A stretch of DNA of 64,000 nucleotides, from the NCBI GenBank assembly GCA_020848275.1, contig JADLAK010000006.1, forward strand, positions 62,001 to 126,000. The letters are read 5' to 3'. Under the pieces are notes generated by a model that was given only the letters and a program-made list of their open reading frames with translations, had not been told where the DNA came from and searched no databases. Positions within the stretch are counted from its first letter, which is position 1. Every line of letters starts with the position of its first letter. The stretch is from Planctomycetota bacterium. GTDB lineage: Bacteria > Planctomycetota > UBA8742 > UBA2392. The translations under genes and the position numbers were made by a program. Below are positions 8,814 through 17,240 of the stretch, piece after piece.

Positions 8814-10003
8814 GCGCGCCCGTACAAGAGAAAATTCCAGGCCGCCTCGGCGAAATGGTAGCCAAGATGGAGGCGCTTTACGCCGACCTGGACCTTGCGG
8901 CGGTGCGGGATTGGAAATCGCGCGGGCAAAACCGGCGCGCCGTGGGCTTTCTGCCCGTCTACGTGCCGCGCGAGGTTATCCACGCCGCGGGCGCACTGCC
9001 CGTCGGCATCATGGGCGGCGCCGACCGTATCGAGATCGTGCGCGGCGACAGTTATTTCCAGAGCTACATCTGCCATCTGCCGCGCAGCGTTATTGAGCTT
9101 GCCGTGGTCGGGAAGCTCGACGCGCTGGACGGCTTTGTCTTTCCCAGCATCTGCGACGTGATCCGCAACCTCTCGGGCATGTTCAAACTTTTGCTCAAGG
9201 ACAAGTTCGTCCATTACCTCGACCTGCCCCAGAACTTCGACCGCCGCCTGGGCGGACGTTTCTACATCCAGGACATGCAGCACCTCGCCCAGGGCATTGG
9301 CCGGCTCACGGGCGTCGAAGTCACCGACAGCGCCCTGCGCGCCTCGATCAAGGCCTTCAACCACAATCGCGCCGCGGTGCGCCGGCTGGTCGCCGCTCGG
9401 AGCGACCGGCCTTGGGAAGTGCCGACGCTCGAGTATTTTCTGCTGCTGCGCGCGGGCTACTTGATCCCGGTCGAGGAACACACGGCCCTGCTCGACGAAT
9501 ACCTGGAACTCGTGGGCCGGTCGGGGCGGCACATGATGGACAACGTGCGCGTGGTTGTGCGCGGCGCGTTTTGCGAACAACCGCCGCTGGGGTTGTTGCG
9601 CACGCTGGAGCGTGCGGGCTGTTACGTGGTCGACGACGATTTCGTGCTGGGCGCGCACTTTATCGAGCGCGACCTCGACGAGCGCGGAGATCCCTGGGAG
9701 GCCCTGGCCGAAGGATTCATGGAGTATTCCGTCCCGTCGGCCTCGAAGTACGACGAGCACCGCACCAAGGGTTCCGAACTTGTCCGGCGCGTGCGCGACG
9801 TCAGGGGCGAAGGCGTGATCTTCATGGCCCCGTCGTTCTGCGACCCGGCGCTGCTGGACCAGCCCATGCTTGCGGCGGCTCTCGAGAAGGAGCACATCGC
9901 GCACACCGCCCTGAAATACTCGGAAGACACCGGGCAATTCCAGGTGATTCGCGAACAGGCGGGTACCTTTGCCGACGGCCTGAAGCTCTGGAGCAACGCA
10001 TGA
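8810..10003 (+). CDS. bcrC: Benzoyl-CoA reductase subunit C (class I, ATP-dependent)
   Basis: The 397-residue protein belongs to the 2-hydroxyacyl-CoA dehydratase D-component / BcrC family. It carries family stretches such as GFLPVYVPREVIHAAGALPVG and cysteines in SYICHLPRS, FPSICDVIRN and APSFCDP that can ligate a [4Fe-4S] cluster. With BcrB it forms the cytoplasmic module that binds benzoyl-CoA and performs the two-electron Birch-like ring reduction. The start overlaps the dch stop and the stop overlaps the bcrB start (ATGA in both cases). The gene order bcrC-B-A-D is that of the Thauera-type enzyme. Confidence 0.94.
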   Translation: MSAPVQEKIPGRLGEMVAKMEALYADLDLAAVRDWKSRGQNRRAVGFLPVYVPREVIHAAGALPVGIMGGADRIEIVRGDSYFQSYICHLPRSVIELAVVGKLDALDGFVFPSICDVIRNLSGMFKLLLKDKFVHYLDLPQNFDRRLGGRFYIQDMQHLAQGIGRLTGVEVTDSALRASIKAFNHNRAAVRRLVAARSDRPWEVPTLEYFLLLRAGYLIPVEEHTALLDEYLELVGRSGRHMMDNVRVVVRGAFCEQPPLGLLRTLERAGCYVVDDDFVLGAHFIERDLDERGDPWEALAEGFMEYSVPSASKYDEHRTKGSELVRRVRDVRGEGVIFMAPSFCDPALLDQPMLAAALEKEHIAHTALKYSEDTGQFQVIREQAGTFADGLKLWSNA

Positions 10004-11280
10004 GCACGCAAACGACCGAAAAAGACGCCAGCATGCTGAAGCAGAAGGAAATGATCGCCGATCATTTCCACGCGCTGGCGCACGCAAAGAAGAACGGCAA
10101 AAAAGTCGTCTACACGTTTGTGCCGGGCAACCTTACCGAGCTGATCAACCACTTCGGGCTTTTGCCGGTGCTGCCGGAAATAAACGCGCTGCAATCGGGC
10201 ATGCGCGGCAAATCGGCCGAGTACATTGCCATTGCCGAAAAAGCCGGGCACTCCGAGGACGTCTGCACCTACGTCAAGACCGACATCGGCATGCTCAAGG
10301 CCGGCAACATCGGGCCGACCGGCGAGCCGCTTCCCAAGCCCGATTTGCTGCTACTTAGTTACACGGGCTGCTTCACGTTCCTCAAGTGGTTCGAACTGCT
10401 GCGCGAAGAATACGACTGCCCGGTAGTGATGCTGCACGTTCCTTACCAAGCCGACGGCGCGATCACGCCGGAGATGCGCGACTATGTCGTCGGCCAGATC
10501 CGCCGCGAGGTGATCCCGGCTTTTGAGCGTTTGTCCGGCGTGAAATACGACGAGGCGAAGCTGCGGGCCCAACTCGCGCTTTCCGCGCGGGCCGAGGACG
10601 ACCTGGTGTGGGTGCTTGAATCGGGCAAACATCGGCCCTCGCCGATCGACGCGTGGTTCGGCGGCGTCTACTACATCGGGCCGATGTTCACTTCGTTTCG
10701 CGGAACGCAGGACGCCATCGACTATTACCGGCTGTTGCGCGAGGAAATCCAGGAGCGCCTGGCGCAGAACCTTGGCCCGGTGACGCCCGACGGCCCGGCG
10801 GGCGCCGAGCGTTACCGCCTGGTCGTCGAGGGCCCGCCGAACTGGACCAGCTTCCGCGAATTCTGGCGCATGTTCTCCAGCGAGGGCGCCGTCGTTGTTG
10901 CAAGTTCCTACACCAAGGTCGGCGGCCTCTATGACCGCGGTTTTCGCCACAACCCAGACGACCCGCTGGGCACGCTGGCCGACTATTGCATGGGCTGCTA
11001 CACGAACCTGAACTTCCCGCAGCGCGTGGCGTTGCTCGAAAGCTACATCAACGACTACGCCGCCGACGGCTTCCTCATCAACTCCGTCAAGTCGTGCAAC
11101 TCGTTCTCTGCGGGCCAGCTTTTGATCCTGCGCGAACTCGAAAAACGCACCGGGCGGCCGGGCGGGTTCATCGAAAGCGACCTCGTCGACCCGCGCTATT
11201 TCTCGGCGGCGAACATCAAGAACCGCCTTGAGTCCTACTTCCAGATGATCGAGGCCCGCAGGACGGGGGCCCGGCCATGA
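10000..11280 (+). CDS. bcrB: Benzoyl-CoA reductase subunit B (class I)
   Basis: The 426-residue protein is the second substrate-binding subunit of the ATP-dependent benzoyl-CoA reductase, homologous to 2-hydroxyacyl-CoA dehydratase subunits. Conserved cysteines are visible in LLSYTGCFTFLKWFELL, LADYCMGCYTNLNFPQR and NSVKSCNSFSAGQ. The segment YTFVPGNLTELINHFGLLPV is typical. Length (about 430) fits BcrB. ATGA overlaps couple it to bcrC and bcrA. Confidence 0.94.
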   Translation: MSTQTTEKDASMLKQKEMIADHFHALAHAKKNGKKVVYTFVPGNLTELINHFGLLPVLPEINALQSGMRGKSAEYIAIAEKAGHSEDVCTYVKTDIGMLKAGNIGPTGEPLPKPDLLLLSYTGCFTFLKWFELLREEYDCPVVMLHVPYQADGAITPEMRDYVVGQIRREVIPAFERLSGVKYDEAKLRAQLALSARAEDDLVWVLESGKHRPSPIDAWFGGVYYIGPMFTSFRGTQDAIDYYRLLREEIQERLAQNLGPVTPDGPAGAERYRLVVEGPPNWTSFREFWRMFSSEGAVVVASSYTKVGGLYDRGFRHNPDDPLGTLADYCMGCYTNLNFPQRVALLESYINDYAADGFLINSVKSCNSFSAGQLLILRELEKRTGRPGGFIESDLVDPRYFSAANIKNRLESYFQMIEARRTGARP

Positions 11281-12605
11281 ACGTCTTTGTCGGCATTGAC
11301 CTGGGCTCAACCACCACCAAGGCCGTCGTGCTTGACGCCGACGGCGCCATCCTTGGCCGCGGTATCACCAACAGCCGCAGCAACTACGACATCGCCGCGC
11401 AAGTCGCCAAGGACGAGGCGTTCACCAACGTTCGGTTCACGGTGTTGCGCAACACGCTTGAGGAATCGGGGTTGCTTGGCGGGGGCCTCGACGAATTCTG
11501 GGGCCTGTTGACCGCCGCATTTGAACTTGAAGGTTATCTCGGCCACTTGGACCGGCTTGATGTGCACTGCCGCGACGAGCTCGGCCGCGGCCACCACGGC
11601 GACCTGACGCTGCCGTTGTCGTCGGCGCTGGCAAATATCGTCAAGCGGTTGCGCGACGAGGCGCCGGATTTGTTCAGTCCCGGCCGACGCGCGCGATCAG
11701 ACTTTTTCCGCGACATCGCCGGCGCCGGCTTCGTCAACGCAGCGGGAGAAATCGCCAAAGCCGGGGGCCCGCCCTTTGACCGCATCGTCGGCCTGTTTGA
11801 CAAGTCGATCATCCCCGTCGAAAACGAATCCGACGGCCGCGGTTTTGCGCCGCGCCTGTCGGCGGCGTTTTCCCGCGTGACGTCCGGCGGCACCGGCGAC
11901 AAGGCGGCGCTGCGCCAGTTGCTCAATCGCGCCATGGGCGCCGAATTGCAGACCATCCGCCTTGTCGGCACGGGCTATGGGCGCGCGCGGCTGCCCTTTC
12001 CCAAGGACCAGATTCGCTCCGAGATTCTTTGCCACGGTCTTGGCGCGCACCTGATGTTCCCCAACACCGCCACGGTGCTGGACATCGGTGGCCAGGACAC
12101 CAAGGCCATCCAGGTCGACCGCGCCGGCGTCGTGACCAACTTCCAGATGAACGACCGTTGCGCCGCCGGTTGCGGCCGCTACCTGGGCTATATCGCCGAC
12201 GAGATGAACATCGGCCTGCACGAACTGGGGCCGCTGGCGATGCAATCGCACCGCCGCGTGAAGATCAACTCGACCTGCACCGTGTTTGCGGGCGCCGAGT
12301 TCCGTGACCGGCTGGCGGCCGGCGACGCCCGCGAGGACATCCTGGCGGGCCTGCACCGCGCGATCATGCTTCGCGCCATGGCGTTGCTGGCGCGCTCAGG
12401 CGGCGTGCGCAACGAGATGACCTTTACCGGAGGCGTGGCCAAAAACCCGGCCGCTACCGCCGCTTTGCGTGAACTAGTGCGCGAAAACTACGGCGACGTG
12501 ACCATCAACATCGCACCGGACTCGATTTTCACCGGCGCCATCGGCGCGGCGACCTTTGCCCTGCGTGACAGCGTCGCCGCGCGGCCGGTCCAGGAGGTCG
12601 CATGA
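11277..12605 (+). CDS. bcrA: Benzoyl-CoA reductase ATPase subunit A
   Basis: The 442-residue ASKHA-fold ATPase is one half of the electron-activating module that couples ATP hydrolysis to low-potential electron transfer. Visible are the phosphate-1 loop GIDLGSTTTKAVVLD at the N terminus, the second nucleotide motif VLDIGGQDTKAIQ, and the cysteine sites MNDRCAAGCGRYLG and NSTCTVFAGAEF that would bind the [4Fe-4S] cluster bridging BcrA and BcrD. Length agrees with Thauera BcrA, so the activator is not fused or truncated. It overlaps bcrB and bcrD. Confidence 0.94.
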   Translation: MNVFVGIDLGSTTTKAVVLDADGAILGRGITNSRSNYDIAAQVAKDEAFTNVRFTVLRNTLEESGLLGGGLDEFWGLLTAAFELEGYLGHLDRLDVHCRDELGRGHHGDLTLPLSSALANIVKRLRDEAPDLFSPGRRARSDFFRDIAGAGFVNAAGEIAKAGGPPFDRIVGLFDKSIIPVENESDGRGFAPRLSAAFSRVTSGGTGDKAALRQLLNRAMGAELQTIRLVGTGYGRARLPFPKDQIRSEILCHGLGAHLMFPNTATVLDIGGQDTKAIQVDRAGVVTNFQMNDRCAAGCGRYLGYIADEMNIGLHELGPLAMQSHRRVKINSTCTVFAGAEFRDRLAAGDAREDILAGLHRAIMLRAMALLARSGGVRNEMTFTGGVAKNPAATAALRELVRENYGDVTINIAPDSIFTGAIGAATFALRDSVAARPVQEVA

Positions 12606-13474
12606 CTTTGACAGCGGGCATCGACGTGGGCGCGGGCGCGGTGAAGGTCGCAATTGTGGAGACCGGCTACTGCGGCGAAAGGTTGCGTGGCGTGTGCTTC
12701 GAGCGCATCCGCCGCCGCACGGTTGAAAGCGTGGTCGACCAGGCTTTTGAAACGGTGTTGAACGAGGTGGGGGTGCGGCGCGACCAGCTTGACTACATCG
12801 CGACGACCGGCGAGGGCGACACCATCCCGTGGCGCACGGGACATTTCTATGGCATGACGACGCACGCGCGCGGCGCGCTCTTCCTTGAGCCGAAGGCGCG
12901 CGGCGCCGTCGACGTGGGCGCGTTGCACGCGCGCGCCATGCGCTTTGACGAACGCGGCCGGGTGCTCGAATACCGCATGACGTCGCAGTGCGCGTCGGGC
13001 TCGGGGCAATTCGTCGAGAATATCGCCCGTTATTTGGGCGTTGCGCTGGACGAAGTCGGCACGCTCTCGCGCAAGGCCGAAAAGCCCGAGAAGGTTTCCG
13101 GCATCTGCGCCGTGCTGGCGGAAACCGACGTCATCAACATGGTAAGCCGCGGCATCTCCACGCCCAACATCCTGCGCGGCATCCACGATTCGATTGCGAT
13201 GCGCCTTGCATCGCTGGCGCGGGGCATCAAGGTCTCCGGCACCGTGCTGGTCACCGGCGGCCTGTCCCTGGACGCCGGTTTGGTGGCCGCGCTGGCCGAC
13301 CGCCTGCGCGACGGAGCGGCGGTCGTTGATGTCCGAACGCACGAACTTTCGGTGCATGCCGGGGCCATCGGCGCGGCGCTGTTTGGTGCCTTCCGCCACG
13401 AAAAACTTGCGGCGAAGCAACCTTCACAGAATTCGACGACCTTTTCGGAGCCTGCCAATGCCGGCGGTGGCTGA
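12602..13474 (+). CDS. bcrD: Benzoyl-CoA reductase ATPase subunit D
   Basis: The 290-residue ASKHA ATPase begins TAGIDVGAGAVKVAIVE. It has the cluster-cysteine motifs MTSQCASGSGQFVENIARYLG-like (about residues 122-140) and VSGICAVLAETDVINMVS, and the nucleotide motif VTGGLSLDAGLVAAL. It pairs with BcrA to form the two-ATP activator of benzoyl-CoA reductase. The last 30 residues (KLAAKQPSQNSTTFSEPANAG) form a low-complexity tail overlapping the next gene by 17 bases. No ferredoxin gene follows, unlike several proteobacterial bcr operons. Confidence 0.93.
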   Translation: MTLTAGIDVGAGAVKVAIVETGYCGERLRGVCFERIRRRTVESVVDQAFETVLNEVGVRRDQLDYIATTGEGDTIPWRTGHFYGMTTHARGALFLEPKARGAVDVGALHARAMRFDERGRVLEYRMTSQCASGSGQFVENIARYLGVALDEVGTLSRKAEKPEKVSGICAVLAETDVINMVSRGISTPNILRGIHDSIAMRLASLARGIKVSGTVLVTGGLSLDAGLVAALADRLRDGAAVVDVRTHELSVHAGAIGAALFGAFRHEKLAAKQPSQNSTTFSEPANAGGG

Positions 13475-14189
13475 GCCATTTGACTTCTCGGGCCGGTCGG
13501 CCTGGATCAGCGGGGCGGGGCGCGGCATTGGCCTCGCGATTGCGCGGGCGTTCAAGGCTTGCGGCGCAAGCGTGGTCGCGTTTGACGTCAAGCCATCGCC
13601 TGAGATCGCCGAGATCGCGTCGGGGTTTGCCGAGGTCGATGTCGCAGACACTGGCGCGGTGGAGAACGCCTGCCTGCGGCTGATGAAGGCGCACCGCCCG
13701 TCGATCCTCGTCAACAACGCGGGGATTACCCGCGACGCCGTGGTCTGGAAGCTGGCGGAGAAGGATTGGGACGCGGTCATGGACGTCAACCTCAAGGGCG
13801 CATTCAACCTGACGCGCTGCGTGCTGCCGATGATGCGCAACAAAGGCGGCGCGATCGTCAATGTCAGCTCGATCAACGGCTTGCGCGGGAAGTTCGGGCA
13901 ATCGAACTACGCCGCGTCAAAGGCGGGTTTAATAGGCTTTTCCAAGAGCATTGCGAGAGAAGCCGGAAAATTCGGCGTGCGCGTGAACGTGGTCGCGCCG
14001 GGCATGGTTGAAACGGAAATGGCCGCCAACCTGCCGCCCGAGATCCGCCAGCGGGCCCTGGATGAATCGCTGCTTGGAAAGCTGGCATCGGCCCAGGACG
14101 TCGCCGACGCGGTCCTGTTCCTGGCATCCGACAGGGCAAAACACATTACCGGCCAGGTGTTGCAGGTAGACGGCGGACAATACTTATAG
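13458..14189 (+). CDS. Short-chain dehydrogenase/reductase (FabG-like)
   Basis: The 243-residue classical SDR has the cofactor motif SGAGRGIGLAIA, NNAGI, the catalytic serine region NVSSINGLRG and YAASK, then the PG motif APGMVETEM. It probably oxidises or reduces a 3-hydroxyacyl-CoA. In this operon 3-hydroxypimelyl-CoA, the product of Oah, is a plausible substrate, but this is inference. The ATG at 13458 lies inside the end of bcrD, so translation is likely coupled. A generic 3-oxoacyl-ACP reductase role cannot be excluded. Confidence 0.88.
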   Translation: MPAVAEPFDFSGRSAWISGAGRGIGLAIARAFKACGASVVAFDVKPSPEIAEIASGFAEVDVADTGAVENACLRLMKAHRPSILVNNAGITRDAVVWKLAEKDWDAVMDVNLKGAFNLTRCVLPMMRNKGGAIVNVSSINGLRGKFGQSNYAASKAGLIGFSKSIAREAGKFGVRVNVVAPGMVETEMAANLPPEIRQRALDESLLGKLASAQDVADAVLFLASDRAKHITGQVLQVDGGQYL

Positions 14190-14200
14190 GAAAGGACATC

Positions 14201-14878
14201 ATGACTATTTTATCGGTACTCGACGCGCGCCAGATTCCCCACGAAGTGCGGCTGGACGCGATCTTGCAAAAGCTCAACTCCCTCAAGACGGGCGAGGGCG
14301 TGGTGTTGGTGGCGCCGCACGCGCCCGACCAGTTGATGCGCAAGCTGCTGAAGGAATTTCCCGGGCGGTACGACTTTTCACCGGGGAGCCGCGGCCCTGA
14401 GGCGTGGCGCTACCACATTGTGGCCCGCCAGGCGGGGCCGAGGACGGTCTCCGGCTACCTGGCGTGGGATCACGACCGGCTCGACGGGATTATGGAGATC
14501 GCCACGAAACTGGCCGAGCAGGACCAATGGCCGCGCGCTGCCAACGTGCTCGCGGAGTTCAAGGAAGGGTTGTTCCGGCACATCGACATCGAAGAAGCCA
14601 TCCTGTTTCCCGCCTTTGAGGAACGCACCGGCATGCGCGACGTCGGTCCAACAGCCGTGATGCGCCTGGAGCACGTCGACATCAAGGAAGCCGTCAACGA
14701 CATCGCCGCCGCGGCCAAGGCCAAGAGCCTCGACGACTTTGAGAGCGCCAAGGGCCGGCTGCTTGGCGTGCTGGTCGAGCACAACATGAAGGAAGAACAG
14801 GTTATTTATCCCGGTGTCGACCAGATGCTGGACGGCGCGAGCCGCGAGCAACTGGTCGAGAAACTGTTGCTGGGCTAG
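14201..14878 (+). CDS. DUF2249-hemerythrin fusion protein
   Basis: The 225-residue protein has an N-terminal DUF2249-like domain (residues 4-75: LDARQIPHEVRLDAILQKL, then a GRYDF-containing strand). A hemerythrin HHE helical bundle follows (about 80-220) with di-iron ligands in AWDHDRLDGIM, FRHIDIEEAILFP, LEHVDIKEAV and VEHNMKEEQVIYP. Such proteins bind O2 or NO or help repair iron centres. It is the last gene of the benzoyl-CoA operon, 11 bases after the dehydrogenase, with an AGGAAAG ribosome site. A role in protecting the very oxygen-sensitive benzoyl-CoA reductase is a reasonable inference. A second hemerythrin gene lies in the converging operon. Confidence 0.88.
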   Translation: MTILSVLDARQIPHEVRLDAILQKLNSLKTGEGVVLVAPHAPDQLMRKLLKEFPGRYDFSPGSRGPEAWRYHIVARQAGPRTVSGYLAWDHDRLDGIMEIATKLAEQDQWPRAANVLAEFKEGLFRHIDIEEAILFPAFEERTGMRDVGPTAVMRLEHVDIKEAVNDIAAAAKAKSLDDFESAKGRLLGVLVEHNMKEEQVIYPGVDQMLDGASREQLVEKLLLG

Positions 14879-14895
14879 CTGGCCCCAAGCCTGGC

Positions 14896-14924
14896 AGGGG
14901 GCGCCGCGTGGCGCCCCCTTTTTT
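14896..14924. terminator. Intrinsic terminator between converging operons
   Basis: A perfect 10-bp stem AGGGGGCGCC (14896-14905) / GGCGCCCCCT (14910-14919) with loop GCGT is followed by a run of six T. It ends the benzoyl-CoA operon on the plus strand. The opposite strand lacks a clear T run. Confidence 0.9.
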
Positions 14925-14933
14925 GTCGCATTC

Positions 14934-16085
14934 TCAATTGGCGTGAAGGGCCTCGGTGATGGCCATGCGTGCGCCCTTGAGCGCCGGCGGCAGCGCGCCA
15001 ATCAGCCCGATCAGCGCCGCCACGCACGCACCGGCAAGCAACGCCTGTTGATCGACGGTAATGGTGAAGGCGCTGGTCGAAATCTTGGCCGACACACCGT
15101 TGGCAAGCCAGCCGGCGGCGCAGCCAAGCGCGCCGCCCAGCGCGGCAATCGCAAGGGACTCGACCACGAACGACAGGACGATGTCACCCGACTTGAAACC
15201 CAGCACCTTGAGCGTGCCGATCTCGCGCACGCGCGAAAGCACCGAGGCGTACATGGTGTTCATGCCGCTGACCAGGCCGCCGATGGCGGCGACAATCGCC
15301 ATGCCGACCGCGAGAAGAATCACGCGCTCGAAGCCTTCGGCCAACCCGCGGTAGTACTGGCGCTCTTCCACGGCCTTGACCTGGACGTCGTTGCGGTCGT
15401 TGAGCGCGCGCACCAGCGGCGTAACGTCCGACACGCTGGCAAGTTTGATCAAGACCGCCGAATAGCTGTCGCGCTGGTATACCGCCATCACGTCGGAAAG
15501 ATCGGCCAGGATTTCGCTGTCCAGTGCCGTGCCGCCCGCGCTGAAATGCCCGACGATGGTCCAATCCTGGTTCTGAAATTTCAGCACGGCTCCGGTCGCC
15601 AGCGCCTGCTCCGGCACACCGAGTGTCGCGTGCGCCAGGGAACCCACGGCGACCTTACGCCCGCTCGAGGGACGCTCGCCCGCGACCATGTGCACCTTGC
15701 GGTTGACCTCGAACAGCTCGGGCAACACGCCGCGAACGGTGGCGGGGCGCCCCTTGTGTTCGCCGACATCGAGGCGGCTCTGGTGCAATGCCTCGGGCGA
15801 AATCAGGGGCCGATCGGCGGCATCGCGGGCGATTTGCGGCAGGCTCTTGATAAGGTTCAGGTCGCGCAGCGTGATCTTGGAAAACGCCATCGAGGCGGCT
15901 TTGCGGTCCATGACCACGATATTGTCGGCGCTGCCCGAGTCCTTGGCGGTCTGCAATACGCCGCGCGCAAAGCCGAACATCACCACCGCGACTGCCGTGA
16001 CCATCGCGACCGCGGCAACCGTCAACGCCGTGCGCGTCTTGCGCCGAAACAGATTGCGAATGCTGTAGCGAATCGGCAGCCGCAT
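14934..16085 (-). CDS. FtsX-family ABC transporter permease
   Basis: The 383-residue permease has an N-terminal helix (TALTVAAVAMVTAVAVVMFG), a large MacB-like extracytoplasmic domain (about residues 50-250), and three C-terminal helices with the FtsX signature VLSRVREIGTLKVLGFKSGDI. It is the last gene of the minus-strand operon, 12 bases after another permease of the same family, so the two probably form a heterodimer with the ATPase at 17237-17959. The gene is intact, with no in-frame UGA codons, unlike its partner. Confidence 0.9.
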   Translation of the reverse strand: MRLPIRYSIRNLFRRKTRTALTVAAVAMVTAVAVVMFGFARGVLQTAKDSGSADNIVVMDRKAASMAFSKITLRDLNLIKSLPQIARDAADRPLISPEALHQSRLDVGEHKGRPATVRGVLPELFEVNRKVHMVAGERPSSGRKVAVGSLAHATLGVPEQALATGAVLKFQNQDWTIVGHFSAGGTALDSEILADLSDVMAVYQRDSYSAVLIKLASVSDVTPLVRALNDRNDVQVKAVEERQYYRGLAEGFERVILLAVGMAIVAAIGGLVSGMNTMYASVLSRVREIGTLKVLGFKSGDIVLSFVVESLAIAALGGALGCAAGWLANGVSAKISTSAFTITVDQQALLAGACVAALIGLIGALPPALKGARMAITEALHAN

Positions 16086-16097
16086 GGTCGGGATTCC

Positions 16098-17240
16098 TTA
16101 CTCCGTGCTTCCCAGGCAATCGACAATCCTGAGCCGCGAGGCGCGCCAGGCGGGCCAGAAGCTGCCGGCCACTCCAATCGCCGCGGCAAGCGCCAGCGCC
16201 GCCAGCACCACGGCAGGCGGCATGGCGACCTCGAGATTGAGGTTACGCGCCTGCACGGTGATGCTCTGGAAGCGCAGCAGCAGCCATACGGCCGTCACGC
16301 CGATCACGCCGCCCGCCAGGCAGAGCATCGCCGCCTCGGACGTGACCAGCGCCAACACCGACAGCCGCCTGAAGCCGAGGGTGCGCATCACCCCGATCTG
16401 TTTGGTGCGGTCGCGCACGCTCATGGAAACGGTATTGGCAACGCTGACAAACACGACGGCAAGCGTGATCAGGATGACGAGGCGCGAAACGTTGATCAGG
16501 TCCGACAGGTCTTCGATCATCCCGCTGACGTAGGCCTTTTCCGCCTGCGTCATGGTGCCCACGGGCTTGGGCAGCGCGTCAATGCGCGCGGCGACATCAT
16601 CGGCGCGGGCGTTGCCCGCCAACTTGACCATGATGGTGTTGGCGACGCCGCGCGCGTCGAAACGATCTTGCACGTAGCTGATGTCCATCAGCGTGGTGTT
16701 GTCCTGCTCCTCGTTGCCGCTGGCGAAGATGCCCTTGACGACAAAAGCCAGGCCAAGCTGCTGGGTGAGGTCGACGGTCTGGCCGACCTTCCAGCCCTTG
16801 CGGCCCGCGATGCTGGCGCCGACCAGCGCGCCGTCCCTGGCAGACATGAAATCATCCATACCGCCTTGCTTGATGGCATAGGAGCGAAAGACCTGGAATT
16901 TTTCTTTGTCCACGCCGTGGACGATGACCGTGTCCGGTTCGAATTTTCAGCAGCTCGTCGAAGAAATGTAGACGGGCATTGCGGCCTCAACCTGAGGCAC
17001 CTCAGCGAACTGCCGGGCGTAATTGTCCGGCAGCACGCTGGACGTCGGTCACCAGGTGTGTTCCTTGATGACGACGAGGTTGTTCTGGCGGCCGGCTTCC
17101 TCCACCACGCCCAGCATGGTGCTCTGCATGCTCTGGAAGAAGCAGAACACAAACACTGCCGCGGCCACGCCAATCACCGTCAACGCCGTCCGGATGGGGT
17201 TGTGCCGCATGTTCTTGAGCGAGAAGGTCACGATGTTCAT
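16098..17240 (-). CDS. FtsX-family ABC permease with two in-frame UGA codons (candidate selenoprotein)
   Basis: One reading frame runs from the ATG at 17240 to the TAA at 16098 (380 residues), broken only by two TGA codons, at codon 64 (17051-17049) and codon 98 (16949-16947). Codons 1-63 give the first helix and end VVIKEHTW. Codons 65-97 read PTSSVLPDNYARQFAEV and onward to STSC. The rest, from KFEPDTVIVHGVDKEKF, carries the large extracytoplasmic part and the C-terminal helices with RDRTKQIGVMRTLGFRR. No frame change is needed. From memory, relatives have cysteine at both places (a WCPxxSxLP motif and an NCRASLDVV motif), so each TGA would replace a cysteine. Each is followed by a stem-loop at SECIS distance. 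The start overlaps the ATPase gene. Alternatives are a pseudogene or sequencing error. The cofactor reading is likely but unproven. Confidence 0.65.
16908..16922 (-). promoter_or_regulatory. Candidate bacterial SECIS element 2
   Basis: On the coding (minus) strand, 24 bases after the second in-frame TGA there is a perfect 6-bp stem GTCCAC / GTGGAC closing a GGC loop. The loop starts with G and begins about 31 bases after the UGA, again within the range accepted for bacterial SECIS elements. Confidence 0.5.
17010..17033 (-). promoter_or_regulatory. Candidate bacterial SECIS element 1
   Basis: On the coding (minus) strand, 15 bases after the first in-frame TGA there is a perfect 7-bp stem CTGCCGG / CCGGCAG enclosing ACAATTACGC. 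Opening the top G-C pair puts a G first in the loop, as bacterial SECIS models require. The distance from UGA to the loop is about 21 bases, within the usual range of roughly 16-37. Confidence 0.5.

Noticed and set aside
8810-13474. Class II (BamBCDEFGHI) benzoyl-CoA reductase
   Set aside because: The subunits are the ATP-dependent type: two ASKHA ATPases and two dehydratase-like subunits; no tungsten or aldehyde-oxidoreductase-like protein is present.
16688-17173. Frameshift as explanation for the broken permease
   Set aside because: Both halves and the middle segment are in the same frame; only two TGA codons interrupt it, so no indel is needed.
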